A stretch of 44,656 nt of DNA, taken from contig NZ_JAIXRZ010000009.1 in NCBI RefSeq assembly GCF_027484945.1, positions 1 through 44,656 of the forward strand, written 5' to 3'. Shown piece after piece: positions 33,141 to 41,248 of the stretch. The translations under genes were made by a program, and so were the position numbers. Position 1 is the first letter of the stretch; each line of letters begins with the position of its first letter. Source of the stretch: Flavobacterium sp. GTDB taxonomy: Bacteria; Bacteroidota; Bacteroidia; Flavobacteriales; Flavobacteriaceae. The notes under the pieces are model-generated. The model worked only from the letters and a program-made list of their open reading frames with translations. It was not told where the DNA came from and ran no database searches.

Positions 33141-33908
33141 TTATTTAACAATAGCTTCTTCGAATTTTTCAGCTACTTTTTCCCAATTGATGCATTTAAA
33201 GAAATTTTCGATGTATTTTTTTCGCTTATATTGGTATTCTACAAAATAAGCGTGTTCCCATACATCAATACCTAAAATAGGGGTCCCAGCAATAGTAACT
33301 CCTGGCATTAAGGGATTGTCATGATTTGGAGTTGAAGTGATTTGCAATGTTCCCGATCGGTCAACAATCAACCAAGTCCAACCTGAGCCCGTTTGCTTGT
33401 TGGCTGCGTCAATAAATTGCGATTTAAAATTGTCAAATGATCCAAAATCTTTGGTAATTGCAGTCGCCAATGTATCACTAGGTTTACCTTGCGATTTTGG
33501 GGTAAGTAATTCAAAATATAAACTATGGTTGTAATATCCGCCTAATGCATTTCGAAGCTCTTCATTGGTACGATCTTGTTTTTTTAAAAGGTCGGTTATA
33601 GGTAAGGATTCTAAATCAGTCCCAGCGAGCAACTCGTTTAATTTATTGGTGTAGCTTAGGTAATGATTGGAATAATGGAGTTCCATTGTAAAGGCATCGA
33701 TGTGAGGTTGTAACGCATCATATTTAAAGGGTAGTTGAACAACTTCAAAAGCGCCTTCAGTAGCTTTTACATCGTCGGGTTCGCCCAGAGTTACCTTTTG
33801 TTCTTTTGAAGGCAAAGGAACTTCAACCACTTCGGTATATTTTTTTTGCTTACAAGACACGCTAACCCAAAGTGCAATAACGGTAATTGCTAGTCCAATC
33901 TTTTTCAT
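33141..33908 (-). CDS. Exported Fe/Mn superoxide dismutase lipoprotein
   Basis: 255 residues. A lipoprotein signal ends at VSVSC with Cys19, then a charged linker (about 20-50) and a full SOD domain. Metal ligands: His78 (ELHYSNHYLSY), His128 (YYNHSLYF), Asp215 and His219 (DVWEHAYF). The usual outer-sphere Gln, found in NQDNP in MnSOD, is here His196 in PNHDNP, a feature of one Fe/Mn-SOD subgroup. It detoxifies superoxide outside the cytoplasm, unlike the normally cytoplasmic SodA/SodB. It is last in the LUD-cdsA-psd-ACBP unit, seven bases after the acyl-CoA-binding protein gene. Metal preference cannot be decided from sequence. Confidence 0.92.
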   Translation of the reverse strand: MKKIGLAITVIALWVSVSCKQKKYTEVVEVPLPSKEQKVTLGEPDDVKATEGAFEVVQLPFKYDALQPHIDAFTMELHYSNHYLSYTNKLNELLAGTDLESLPITDLLKKQDRTNEELRNALGGYYNHSLYFELLTPKSQGKPSDTLATAITKDFGSFDNFKSQFIDAANKQTGSGWTWLIVDRSGTLQITSTPNHDNPLMPGVTIAGTPILGIDVWEHAYFVEYQYKRKKYIENFFKCINWEKVAEKFEEAIVK

Positions 33909-33915
33909 ATCGATT

Positions 33916-34188
33916 TTACTTCTTTTGCGTCAAACTTAAAATAGCTGCAATATATTGTTCTTTAGCTTCGTCTTGGGATAAATGATTAATTTGAAACCAA
34001 GCATTCATTTTGAATGCATTACGCAAATCTTGAGGGAAGACAAAGCGATGGTTTGCCCTTCCAAAAGTAGCTTGTTTGTACAAAGCATAAAGGCGTAATT
34101 GTACATCTTGAGGCAAATCGTTTTGCGACATCGCATTTGCCAAATCTACGGCTTCATCAAAACGTTCTTCTAAAGTGCGATTATCCAT
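33916..34188 (-). CDS. Acyl-CoA-binding protein
   Basis: 90-residue ACBP, the usual size for this four-helix protein that binds long-chain acyl-CoA esters in the cytoplasm. The signature LRLYALYKQATFG (about 31-43) is visible, with the conserved ligand-contact Tyr and Lys residues. Its first bases overlap the end of psd by 8, so it is translated with the phospholipid genes. It may buffer acyl-CoA for phosphatidic acid synthesis or for the fatty-acid system elsewhere. ACBPs are common in Eukarya but patchy in Bacteria, where Bacteroidota do have them. Confidence 0.9.
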   Translation of the reverse strand: MDNRTLEERFDEAVDLANAMSQNDLPQDVQLRLYALYKQATFGRANHRFVFPQDLRNAFKMNAWFQINHLSQDEAKEQYIAAILSLTQKK

Positions 34189-34840
34189 TGTTTTTTACAG
34201 CAATGATCGTTTTATTTCCAACGGCTTTTTGACCTAATTTTACATTAACTTCGGTTCCCAAAGGTAGATAAAGATCTACGCGTGAACCAAATTTGATAAA
34301 CCCAGCATCTGCGCCTTGTCGAACAACCATTCCCTCTTCGGCATAATTAACAATTCGCTTAGCGAGTGCACCTGCAATTTGTCTGTAAAGAATTTCTCCA
34401 AAAATACGATTTTCGATTACGACTGTAGTCCGTTCATTCTCGGTACTCGATTTTGGATCCCATGCTACTAAATATTTTCCAGGATGGTATTTGCTAAATT
34501 TTATTTTACCGCTGGTACAATAGCGTGTTACATGCACATTGATAGGAGACATAAAAATAGACACTTGTAAACGTTTATCTTTAAAATACTCCGCTTCGTA
34601 AACTTCTTCAATTACAACAACTTTGCCATCAACAGGGGCAGTGATATGATAATCATTTACTTCTAAATGACGTTTTGGGTTTCTAAAAAATTGAAGAACC
34701 ATTACCAACAGGAATAGTAATGTAATTTGAATTCCTTTTAAAATCCAAATATTCGAAAATAAATAGGGCGTGGCCAATAAGGCAACTGTAAAGCTAAATG
34801 TAGAAATCAGGATGATTTTGCCTCCTTCTTTATGAAACAT
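34181..34840 (-). CDS. psd: Phosphatidylserine decarboxylase proenzyme
   Basis: 219-residue short (archaeal-like) type Psd that converts phosphatidylserine to phosphatidylethanolamine at the inner membrane. N-terminal membrane segments (about 10-50), then APVDGKVV (Asp71), SIFMSPINVHVTR (His103), and the self-cleavage site FIKFGSRVDLYLP with Ser186 becoming the pyruvoyl group. Start at 34840 (MFHKEGGKIIL); an upstream ATG at 34870 adds ten residues. Its start overlaps the cdsA end by 11 bases, so CDP-diacylglycerol synthesis and PE formation are coupled. Pathway: CdsA, PssA (not here), then Psd. Confidence 0.95.
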   Translation of the reverse strand: MFHKEGGKIILISTFSFTVALLATPYLFSNIWILKGIQITLLFLLVMVLQFFRNPKRHLEVNDYHITAPVDGKVVVIEEVYEAEYFKDKRLQVSIFMSPINVHVTRYCTSGKIKFSKYHPGKYLVAWDPKSSTENERTTVVIENRIFGEILYRQIAGALAKRIVNYAEEGMVVRQGADAGFIKFGSRVDLYLPLGTEVNVKLGQKAVGNKTIIAVKNNG

Positions 34841-35720
34841 AATATAAAATTTGATAAAACAAAAATACAAATGGTGCTACAAATATAACACTATCTAAGC
34901 GATCCAAAATACCTCCATGCCCAGGCATGATTTTGCCACTATCTTTAACTCCCGCAATTCGCTTGAATTTAGATTCAATTAAATCGCCTATGGTGCCCAT
35001 AATCCCTACGATTAAGGCAATAGAGCACCAAATGAGAATTGACTTTTGACTGAATTTTGGATTAGCTTGTATTAAAAATTTCGAAATTAAAAATCCAGCA
35101 AAAATTGCAAAAACAATACCACCAATAAATCCTTCGATTGTTTTTTTGGGAGAAATTCGTTCGAATAGTTTGTGCTTACCGATCGATTTACCAACGATAT
35201 AAGCAAATGTATCATTGGTCCAAATCAAAATAAAAAGTCCGATAATAATTTTCGGATTGTATTCTTTTACCCCGAAAGAAATTTTTGTAATGAATATAAA
35301 AGGTAAAATGATGTAACCTAGTAAATACAAATACTTCGAAGATATGCTTACGGATTGTATGGAATCGTAAAATAAAAATAAAATACATTTTATTGCAACC
35401 ACTATGGTTATAGCTAATAAAACGAGATTAAGCGTCTGCAAATCAAAAGTAAGTGAAAATTCCCGTTGAAAAGTTTCAGTTAAGAACGCTTCGCTTTCAC
35501 TACGATAGTTGCTTAAAAGGATAATCCCTGTATAAATTAATAGCCCAAAAATTAATGGAAATGGTTTCTTTACGTGAATTAAATTACAAAATTCATAAAG
35601 TGTAATCACTAAAAACACACCGAATAAAATCAAAAAGCTTTCTGTGGAATACAGGATTGATGCTAATAAAAGCACAATGTAAACTGTACCCGATAGGGCC
35701 CGTTTTACAGTTTCATTCAT
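34830..35720 (-). CDS. cdsA: Phosphatidate cytidylyltransferase (CDP-diacylglycerol synthase)
   Basis: 296-residue polytopic inner-membrane enzyme that makes CDP-diacylglycerol from phosphatidic acid and CTP, the precursor of all phospholipids here. About eight transmembrane helices are evident. The family signature is near the C-terminus: SKFKRIAGVKDSGKI followed by PGHGGILDRLDS, with the metal-binding Asp residues. The start ATG is one base from the LUD gene stop. It overlaps psd by 11 bases. Confidence 0.96.
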   Translation of the reverse strand: MNETVKRALSGTVYIVLLLASILYSTESFLILFGVFLVITLYEFCNLIHVKKPFPLIFGLLIYTGIILLSNYRSESEAFLTETFQREFSLTFDLQTLNLVLLAITIVVAIKCILFLFYDSIQSVSISSKYLYLLGYIILPFIFITKISFGVKEYNPKIIIGLFILIWTNDTFAYIVGKSIGKHKLFERISPKKTIEGFIGGIVFAIFAGFLISKFLIQANPKFSQKSILIWCSIALIVGIMGTIGDLIESKFKRIAGVKDSGKIMPGHGGILDRLDSVIFVAPFVFLFYQILYYVS

Positions 35721-35721
35721 T

Positions 35722-36321
35722 CTACAAATCTTCTAAAAGAAGGAGGTAAAGGTTTTTATAGCAGCTGCCATACGTTAAGAAATCCTCTTCTTTTGCTTTT
35801 TCAAAGTATTTGATTGTCGTAATGTTTGTTGGGAAATCTTTCACGTATTTCTTTTTAATGGTACGTAAACCATCACTTTTAGATTCTAGAATCTGACTTG
35901 TAGTTGCCAATATTACAATATTATCAGGTAAGTTTTCTGCTCGATTTTGACGAATTTGATTGGATGAAAACAATACCGATCCATCGTCTGCAATTAAATT
36001 TTCACAACTTGCAAATAAAAATACCGGTTCAGAACAATTTTGATAAGGCAGTCGATTTTCATCTAAGAGCGGAAATAAATTGGGTTCAAAACACAAAACT
36101 TCACGTTCAAACCAATCGTTTTCTTCTAGTATATTTTCAAACTGTTCTTTGACTTCATTTAAATTTTCACAATAAATAAATTTACCTCCATTTTTTTTAA
36201 AATTGAAAGTAAATTGCTCATCTACAGGGAGGTTAGAGTTTTTTTGAGAATTATATTCACTTTGACTTTCCTCGTCGGAACCTTCTTGACCGGAACCAAA
36301 TATTTTTTTGAAAATACTCAT
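35722..36321 (-). CDS. LUD-domain (LutC/YkgG-like) protein
   Basis: 199 residues with the LUD fold seen in lactate-utilisation protein LutC. Visible: LNEVKEQFENILEENDWF (helical), the FLFASCENLIADDGSVLF core and VILATTSQILE. The start at 36321 (MSIFKKIFGSGQ) is preferred to an ATG at 36390, which would lie upstream of the promoter. No LutA/LutB genes are present, so a role in lactate oxidation is doubtful. The protein leads the phospholipid unit in many Flavobacteria, but its function there is not established. Confidence 0.85.
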   Translation of the reverse strand: MSIFKKIFGSGQEGSDEESQSEYNSQKNSNLPVDEQFTFNFKKNGGKFIYCENLNEVKEQFENILEENDWFEREVLCFEPNLFPLLDENRLPYQNCSEPVFLFASCENLIADDGSVLFSSNQIRQNRAENLPDNIVILATTSQILESKSDGLRTIKKKYVKDFPTNITTIKYFEKAKEEDFLTYGSCYKNLYLLLLEDL

Positions 36322-36358
36322 ATATATTGGGTATAATTCTTTAAAAATTGTATACTCC

Positions 36359-36366
36359 CAAAGATA
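36359..36366 (-). promoter_or_regulatory. -7 promoter element of the LUD-cdsA-psd unit
   Basis: TATCTTTG on the minus strand matches TAnnTTTG and begins at the end of the T-run of the ftsH terminator. It ends 37 bases before the LUD start codon. Confidence 0.6.
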
Positions 36367-36407
36367 AAAAAATCTTAATTCAAAAAACATTTCGAATTAA
36401 GATTTTT
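36366..36407 (-). terminator. Terminator between ftsH and the LUD-cdsA unit
   Basis: Perfect 14-base AT-rich stem AAAAATCTTAATTC / GAATTAAGATTTTT (36368-36381 and 36394-36407) with a 12-base loop and a T-run on the minus strand, directly next to the following promoter. Confidence 0.75.
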
Positions 36408-36427
36408 AAAATTTTGTTAAATAGCTA

Positions 36428-38359
36428 TTATTCAGCTATGGGATGATTTTCTTCTGCTGTCAATCCAAAAGGTCGCTTGCCAAAAATAGCTTCTAAATCG
36501 TCTTTAAAAATCACCTCTTTTTCTATAAGAATATCAGCCAATTGAATTAATTTATCTTTATTATCATTTAATAATTGAATGGCACGTTGGTATTGCCCTT
36601 CCACTAAAGCAGAAATTTCTTTATCAATCAATACGGCAGTTGCCTCAGAATAGGGTTTGCTAAAACTATATTCCGATTGACCACTAGAATCGTAATAGGT
36701 AATGTTTCCGATTGCTTCGTTTAATCCAAAAATCGTTACCATTGCGCGCGCTTGACGAGTTACCTTTTCTAGATCTGATAGTGCACCTGTAGATATGGTA
36801 TCAAAGATTACTTTTTCAGCGGCACGACCACCCATTGTTGCACACATTTCGTCCAACATTTGATCGGGTCGCACGATTAATCGTTCTTCAGGTAAATACC
36901 ATGCAGCTCCTAGACTTTGACCTCGAGGAACAATAGTAACTTTTATTAAAGGTGCTGCATGTTCAAGCATCCAACTTACAGTAGCGTGTCCAGCTTCATG
37001 AACTGCAATTGCACGCTTTTCCTCAGCCGTTACGATTTTATTTTTCTTTTCTAAACCACCAACAATTCGGTCAACCGCATCTAAGAAATCTTGTTTATCA
37101 ACTGCAGTTTTGTTATGACGTGCTGCAATTAATGCCGCTTCATTACATACATTGGCTATATCTGCTCCCGAAAAACCGGGCGTTTGTTTTGCTAAAAATT
37201 CAGTATCTAAATCGGCTGCTTTTTTTAACGGAGTTAAATGCACTTCAAAAATTTCTTTTCGTTCCCGTATGTCCGGAAGGTCGACATAAATTTGACGGTC
37301 AAATCGTCCAGCACGCATTAATGCCTTATCCAAAATATCCGCACGGTTTGTCGCCGCCAAAACAATCACATGGGTATTAGTGCCAAAACCATCCATTTCG
37401 GTAAGTAATTGGTTTAACGTATTTTCGCGTTCGTCGTTTGAACCAGAAAAATTATTTTTTCCACGCGCTCGACCCACGGCATCTATTTCATCAATAAAAA
37501 TTATCGAAGGTGATTTGTCTTTGGCTTGTTTAAACAAATCACGCACACGTGAAGCACCTACACCAACAAACATTTCAACAAAATCGGAACCCGATAAGGA
37601 AAAGAATGGAACTTGTGCTTCGCCTGCAACTGCTTTTGCCAATAAGGTTTTACCGGTACCCGGAGGCCCAACCAATAGTGCTCCTTTTGGAATTTTACCC
37701 CCTAATGCAGTGTATTTTTCTGGGTTTTTTAAAAATTCTACAATTTCTTGTACTTCTTCTTTAGCACCCTCAAGACCTGCAACGTCTTTAAAAGTTACTT
37801 TAACATCATTTTTTTCGTCAAATAAGCGCGCACGTGATTTCCCAATATTGAAAATTTGACCACCGCCAGCACCACCGCCACCAGAAGACATTCGGCGCAT
37901 AAAGTACAACCAAACCCCAATTAGAATAATGATCGGTAGGAAGTTGAAGAAATAACCCGACCAATCACTCTTTTGATCAAACTTATAGCTTACTAATTTT
38001 TTATCGGCTACAGCTTGGGCTAATTCTTTTTGAAAAATTTCATCATTACCAATATCAAAAATATAATGGGGTCCCTTATTTGTGGCACCAAACATATCTT
38101 TAACTACCGCTTCATGGGCTTTGCTTTTTTGTGCTTTTTCGGTTAGATAAGCTTCTGCCTTCGTTTTGTTGTAAACGATAACTTTTTGAATTTCCCCTTT
38201 GTTTAATAAGGCATCAAATTGAGAAACACTGATGGAAGAGTGGTCTTCAATTGCGCTACCTCCCATAAAATTGAGGGCAACCAACATAAATAAAACGGCT
38301 CCAGTAATCCACCAAGGACTAAATTTTAAACCGCTGTTTGGTTTTTTATCTTCTGACAT
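36428..38359 (-). CDS. ftsH: ATP-dependent zinc metalloprotease FtsH
   Basis: 643-residue membrane-anchored AAA+ protease that degrades misassembled membrane proteins and selected cytoplasmic targets. Two transmembrane helices (about 17-33 and 136-154) bracket the periplasmic region. Walker A GPPGTGKT (231-238), Walker B IIFIDEIDAVG, SRH ATNRADILDKALMRAGRFD, and the zinc site HEAGH (454-458) are intact. A Gly-rich linker follows the second helix. It is 15 bases after rsfS and ends before a terminator, so rsfS-ftsH is probably a two-gene operon. Confidence 0.98.
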   Translation of the reverse strand: MSEDKKPNSGLKFSPWWITGAVLFMLVALNFMGGSAIEDHSSISVSQFDALLNKGEIQKVIVYNKTKAEAYLTEKAQKSKAHEAVVKDMFGATNKGPHYIFDIGNDEIFQKELAQAVADKKLVSYKFDQKSDWSGYFFNFLPIIILIGVWLYFMRRMSSGGGGAGGGQIFNIGKSRARLFDEKNDVKVTFKDVAGLEGAKEEVQEIVEFLKNPEKYTALGGKIPKGALLVGPPGTGKTLLAKAVAGEAQVPFFSLSGSDFVEMFVGVGASRVRDLFKQAKDKSPSIIFIDEIDAVGRARGKNNFSGSNDERENTLNQLLTEMDGFGTNTHVIVLAATNRADILDKALMRAGRFDRQIYVDLPDIRERKEIFEVHLTPLKKAADLDTEFLAKQTPGFSGADIANVCNEAALIAARHNKTAVDKQDFLDAVDRIVGGLEKKNKIVTAEEKRAIAVHEAGHATVSWMLEHAAPLIKVTIVPRGQSLGAAWYLPEERLIVRPDQMLDEMCATMGGRAAEKVIFDTISTGALSDLEKVTRQARAMVTIFGLNEAIGNITYYDSSGQSEYSFSKPYSEATAVLIDKEISALVEGQYQRAIQLLNDNKDKLIQLADILIEKEVIFKDDLEAIFGKRPFGLTAEENHPIAE

Positions 38360-38374
38360 AATTTTGTACTGCTA

Positions 38375-38746
38375 TTAATAATTGGTTTCAATTCGTGTAA
38401 TTTTGGCATCACCCCACAATCCTTCTATGTTGTAGTATTCCCGGGGTTCTTTTTGAAAAACATGCACAACGATGCTCACATAATCCATTAAAACCCACTC
38501 GCCGTTATCGGTTCCTTCTACATGCCAAGGTTTTTCTTTAAATTCTTTTGAGACTACTTTTTGAATGGAGTTAACAATCGCGTTAACTTGGGTATTGGAA
38601 GTACCAGTGCAAATCACAAAATAATCACACACTGCAGTATCGATTTCTCTTAAATCCAGGATGTCAAGTTCATTTCCTTTTAGGTCTTCAATTCCTTTTA
38701 TGATGCCCGTCAACAGGACATCGGTACTAACTTCTTTTTTCGTCAT
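38375..38746 (-). CDS. rsfS: Ribosome silencing factor RsfS
   Basis: 123 residues, normal RsfS (Iojap) length. It binds ribosomal protein uL14 and blocks 30S joining under nutrient limitation. Typical segments: DILDLREIDTAVCDYFVICTGTSNTQVNAI, whose CDYFVICTGTS core is most conserved, and KPWHVEGTDNGEWVLMDYVSIVVHVF near the C-terminus (WVLMDY). Promoter element at 38768-38775. Cotranscribed with ftsH. Confidence 0.95.
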   Translation of the reverse strand: MTKKEVSTDVLLTGIIKGIEDLKGNELDILDLREIDTAVCDYFVICTGTSNTQVNAIVNSIQKVVSKEFKEKPWHVEGTDNGEWVLMDYVSIVVHVFQKEPREYYNIEGLWGDAKITRIETNY

Positions 38747-38767
38747 TTAAAATTGCGTCTTATTTTG

Positions 38768-38775
38768 CAAAGGTA
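38768..38775 (-). promoter_or_regulatory. -7 promoter element of rsfS-ftsH
   Basis: TACCTTTG on the minus strand matches the consensus and ends 21 bases before the rsfS start. No clear -33 seen. Confidence 0.55.
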
Positions 38776-38789
38776 TTATTTTTTGTCAT

Positions 38790-38797
38790 TATTTTTG
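38790..38797 (+). promoter_or_regulatory. -7 promoter element of birA
   Basis: TATTTTTG matches the consensus, with TTTG at 38764-38767 (spacer 22). It ends 44 bases before the birA start and overlaps the divergent rsfS promoter region. Confidence 0.55.
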
Positions 38798-38841
38798 AGG
38801 CTTAACATAAGTTTAAAAACGAATTTTTAATCTATTGCGCA

Positions 38842-39573
38842 ATGCCTATAATCAAACTCGATGCCATTGATTCAACCAACGATTATCTCAAAGAATTATC
38901 TCGGCAAAAAGTACTAGAAAATTTCACCACTGTTACAGCGCAAGTGCAAACAAACGGACGCGGACAAAGAGGTGCGGTTTGGCAGTCGGAATCAGGTAAA
39001 AATTTGACTATGAGTGTCTTAGTTAAAGATGTAATTCATGCGCCTGCTCAGGTTTTTGACTTGAATGTGGCTGTTGCTTGTAGTGTGTTTACTGTTTTTA
39101 AGAACTATAATATTCCCAACATTAGAATTAAGTGGCCCAATGACATGCTGTCAGGTCATTATAAATTAGGCGGTATTTTAATTGAAAATTTGATTAAGGC
39201 GGAATCACAAATTGAAGCAATCGTTGGAATTGGTATTAATGTAAATCAAAGCAATTTTGAATCGTTGCCTCAAGCCTCCTCAATTTATAATGTATTAAGA
39301 CAAGTTGTAGATACCGATTTGCTTTGTCAAGCTATACTAACGCAAATCATTCAAAATTGTCAGTTAATCGCTAGTGGTAAAAAAGAAATTTTATGGAATT
39401 TATATCATACCCATCTTTTTAAAAAAGGAGTGCCAATGCCTTTCAAAACTTCAGGAGGTAATCAATTTATGGGTATTATTCAATCGGTTTCCGCAAACGG
39501 TCGTCTACTTATTTTACGCGATGATGCTTCTACCGCAGATTTTGATGTTAAAGAAATTCAATTACTGTATTAA
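38842..39573 (+). CDS. birA: Biotin-[acetyl-CoA-carboxylase] ligase
   Basis: 243-residue monofunctional biotin-protein ligase; it attaches biotin to the carrier protein of acetyl-CoA carboxylase. Biotin- and ATP-binding motifs: DSTNDYLKE near the start, QTNGRGQRGAVWQSESGKNL (about 36-55), and KWPNDMLSGHYKLGGILIE (about 96-114). No N-terminal winged helix is present, so unlike E. coli BirA it is not a repressor. Convergent with the SRPBCC gene; 15 bases separate them. Confidence 0.95.
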   Translation: MPIIKLDAIDSTNDYLKELSRQKVLENFTTVTAQVQTNGRGQRGAVWQSESGKNLTMSVLVKDVIHAPAQVFDLNVAVACSVFTVFKNYNIPNIRIKWPNDMLSGHYKLGGILIENLIKAESQIEAIVGIGINVNQSNFESLPQASSIYNVLRQVVDTDLLCQAILTQIIQNCQLIASGKKEILWNLYHTHLFKKGVPMPFKTSGGNQFMGIIQSVSANGRLLILRDDASTADFDVKEIQLLY

Positions 39574-39588
39574 TCGTGAACGTATGGA

Positions 39589-39981
39589 CTATAATTTATC
39601 CAAATTTGAAGCTAACGTATCTAAAAATTTACTGATAGGACCTTTAACCATCATGGCCATCATGGGATTAAATTCTCCTTCAAAATGCAACTGAACCAAA
39701 GCACTTTCACCGCCTGTATTTTCAATATTTGCGATTAATGTAAAAGGGATTTTATCACTGGCTGCACCCAATTTAATGTAGGTATTGGGAGTTTGTTCTT
39801 TTAAACGCAGTTTAATTTCGGGCATCCCGCTAAGACCAAATAAGAAGGTGTTTTCATCAGTCACCTCAAATTTTGCAATCGTATCAGGCATTAATTTTTC
39901 AAAATTTTTAACGTCGGTTAATGCGTTAAATACATACGCTGCCGACTTGGCAACAGTTACTTTTGGACTTTCGAGTTGCAT
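39589..39981 (-). CDS. SRPBCC-family (START-like) protein
   Basis: 130-residue cytoplasmic protein with the helix-grip fold: SAAYVFNALTDVKNFEKLMP near residues 13-32 is the standard N-terminal strand-helix, and VQLHFEGEFNPMMAMMVKGPISKFLDTLASNL closes with the long C-terminal helix. Such folds bind hydrophobic ligands. It is six bases downstream of pyrE and probably cotranscribed with it, but no link to pyrimidine synthesis is known to me. The ligand is unknown. Confidence 0.8.
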   Translation of the reverse strand: MQLESPKVTVAKSAAYVFNALTDVKNFEKLMPDTIAKFEVTDENTFLFGLSGMPEIKLRLKEQTPNTYIKLGAASDKIPFTLIANIENTGGESALVQLHFEGEFNPMMAMMVKGPISKFLDTLASNLDKL

Positions 39982-39987
39982 AACGGT

Positions 39988-40638
39988 TTATTTTAGAGTG
40001 GTATTCCAAGTATCGGGTTGTTTACGCCAATCTTGTAATGTACTTAGTTCATTTTCGTTAATATATTGTTTAGCAACAGCGAGCGGTAATACATGTTCGT
40101 AATCACAAAGTGTATTCAAATTCACATTTGCATTTTCAAAGTTTGTTTTTGCGGTTTCAAAACCATAGGAAAAAATGGCAGCCATTCCTTTAACATGAGC
40201 GCCTGCTTCTCGAAGTGCTTCCACAGCCAATAAACTGCTTTTTCCTGTACTAATTAAATCTTCAACCACAATAACGTTTTGACCCTTTTGTAAAAATCCT
40301 TCGACTTGATTTTTTCGACCATGTTTTTTGGGTTCGGGTCGCACATATACAAACGGCAATCCCATTACTTCAGCGACCAATACACCGATGCCAATGGCAC
40401 CTGTAGCTACACCCGCAATCACATCCGGTTTTCCATACGTTGCTTCAATATTTTTAGCAAATTCATCGCGTAAAAAATTCCGTATCGCAGGAAAAGAAAG
40501 CGTTAAACGATTGTCACAGTAAATAGGGGAGTGCCATCCGGAAGCCCATAAAAAAGGATTTGACGGATTTAATTTAATTGCGTTTATTTGTAAGAGCAAT
40601 TCGGCAGTTTTCTCGGCAGTTGTGTTATTAAAAATCAT
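39988..40638 (-). CDS. pyrE: Orotate phosphoribosyltransferase
   Basis: 216-residue enzyme making orotidine 5'-phosphate from orotate and PRPP in pyrimidine synthesis. PRPP loop VIVVEDLISTGKSS (about 120-133), VRPEPKKHGRKNQVEG with the flexible catalytic-loop Lys residues, and SGWHSPIYCDNR at the N-terminus are visible. Start at 40636-40638. The only good promoter element (40643-40650) ends four bases before the start codon, so the mRNA may be nearly leaderless. Its start is seven bases from that of the divergent Nudix gene. Confidence 0.97.
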   Translation of the reverse strand: MIFNNTTAEKTAELLLQINAIKLNPSNPFLWASGWHSPIYCDNRLTLSFPAIRNFLRDEFAKNIEATYGKPDVIAGVATGAIGIGVLVAEVMGLPFVYVRPEPKKHGRKNQVEGFLQKGQNVIVVEDLISTGKSSLLAVEALREAGAHVKGMAAIFSYGFETAKTNFENANVNLNTLCDYEHVLPLAVAKQYINENELSTLQDWRKQPDTWNTTLK

Positions 40639-40642
40639 AGTA

Positions 40643-40650
40643 CAAATGTA
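40643..40650 (-). promoter_or_regulatory. -7 promoter element of pyrE overlapping the Nudix start
   Basis: TACATTTG on the minus strand matches the consensus and ends at 40643, four bases from the pyrE ATG. It includes the ATG of the divergent Nudix gene (40646). No -33 element is apparent. Confidence 0.45.
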
Positions 40651-41248
40651 TAAAGTTTTTGTTAACGATAAACCACTTTTTTTGACAAACCAGGTTGTTA
40701 AAGAAACCGATTTTCAGTTGTTTTTGTTAGAAACTGTTGATATCGAGCAGCTTATTGTTAAGATGTTTAATAATAAGATTAAGAAGGCCTATTTGTACTA
40801 TCCCGATGAAAAAGAAATCCTAAAGAAAGTTAAAGAGAAAATCCCCGTAAAAAAAGCAGGAGGCGGTTTAGTATACAATGATTTAGGTCAAGTATTGTTT
40901 ATTTACCGCAATGGCAAATGGGATTTGCCTAAAGGTGGTATTGAAAAAGAGGAATCTATTGAAACAACGGCCATCCGTGAAGTAGAGGAAGAAACTGGTG
41001 TAAAACAACTAAAAATAACACAAAAACTTCAAAAAACCTACCATGTTTTCAAGCGAGGTGGTAAATACCGTTTGAAAATTACCCAATGGTATGAAATGAA
41101 AACCAAGTTTAAAGGCAATCCAATTCCACAAGAGAATGAAGGAATTGAAAAGGTAGTATGGTTAAATCCCGAAGAAGTAAAAATAGCTTTGGGTAACTCG
41201 TATGAAAATATCAAACTTCTTTTTGAGGAGGAAAATATCGTGAAGTAA
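40646..41248 (+). CDS. Nudix hydrolase
   Basis: 200-residue protein with an N-terminal extension (1-70) and a Nudix domain. The Nudix box fits the pattern G-x5-E-x7-R-E-x-x-E-E-x-G: GIEKEES followed by IETTAIREVEEETG (about 100-120). Hydrolyses a nucleoside diphosphate linked to another group; the substrate cannot be told. The start at 40646 (MYKVFVNDKPL) is preferred to ATG 40622, which would overlap pyrE. Its stop codon abuts that of the convergent coaD with no gap and no terminator. Confidence 0.88.
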   Translation: MYKVFVNDKPLFLTNQVVKETDFQLFLLETVDIEQLIVKMFNNKIKKAYLYYPDEKEILKKVKEKIPVKKAGGGLVYNDLGQVLFIYRNGKWDLPKGGIEKEESIETTAIREVEEETGVKQLKITQKLQKTYHVFKRGGKYRLKITQWYEMKTKFKGNPIPQENEGIEKVVWLNPEEVKIALGNSYENIKLLFEEENIVK

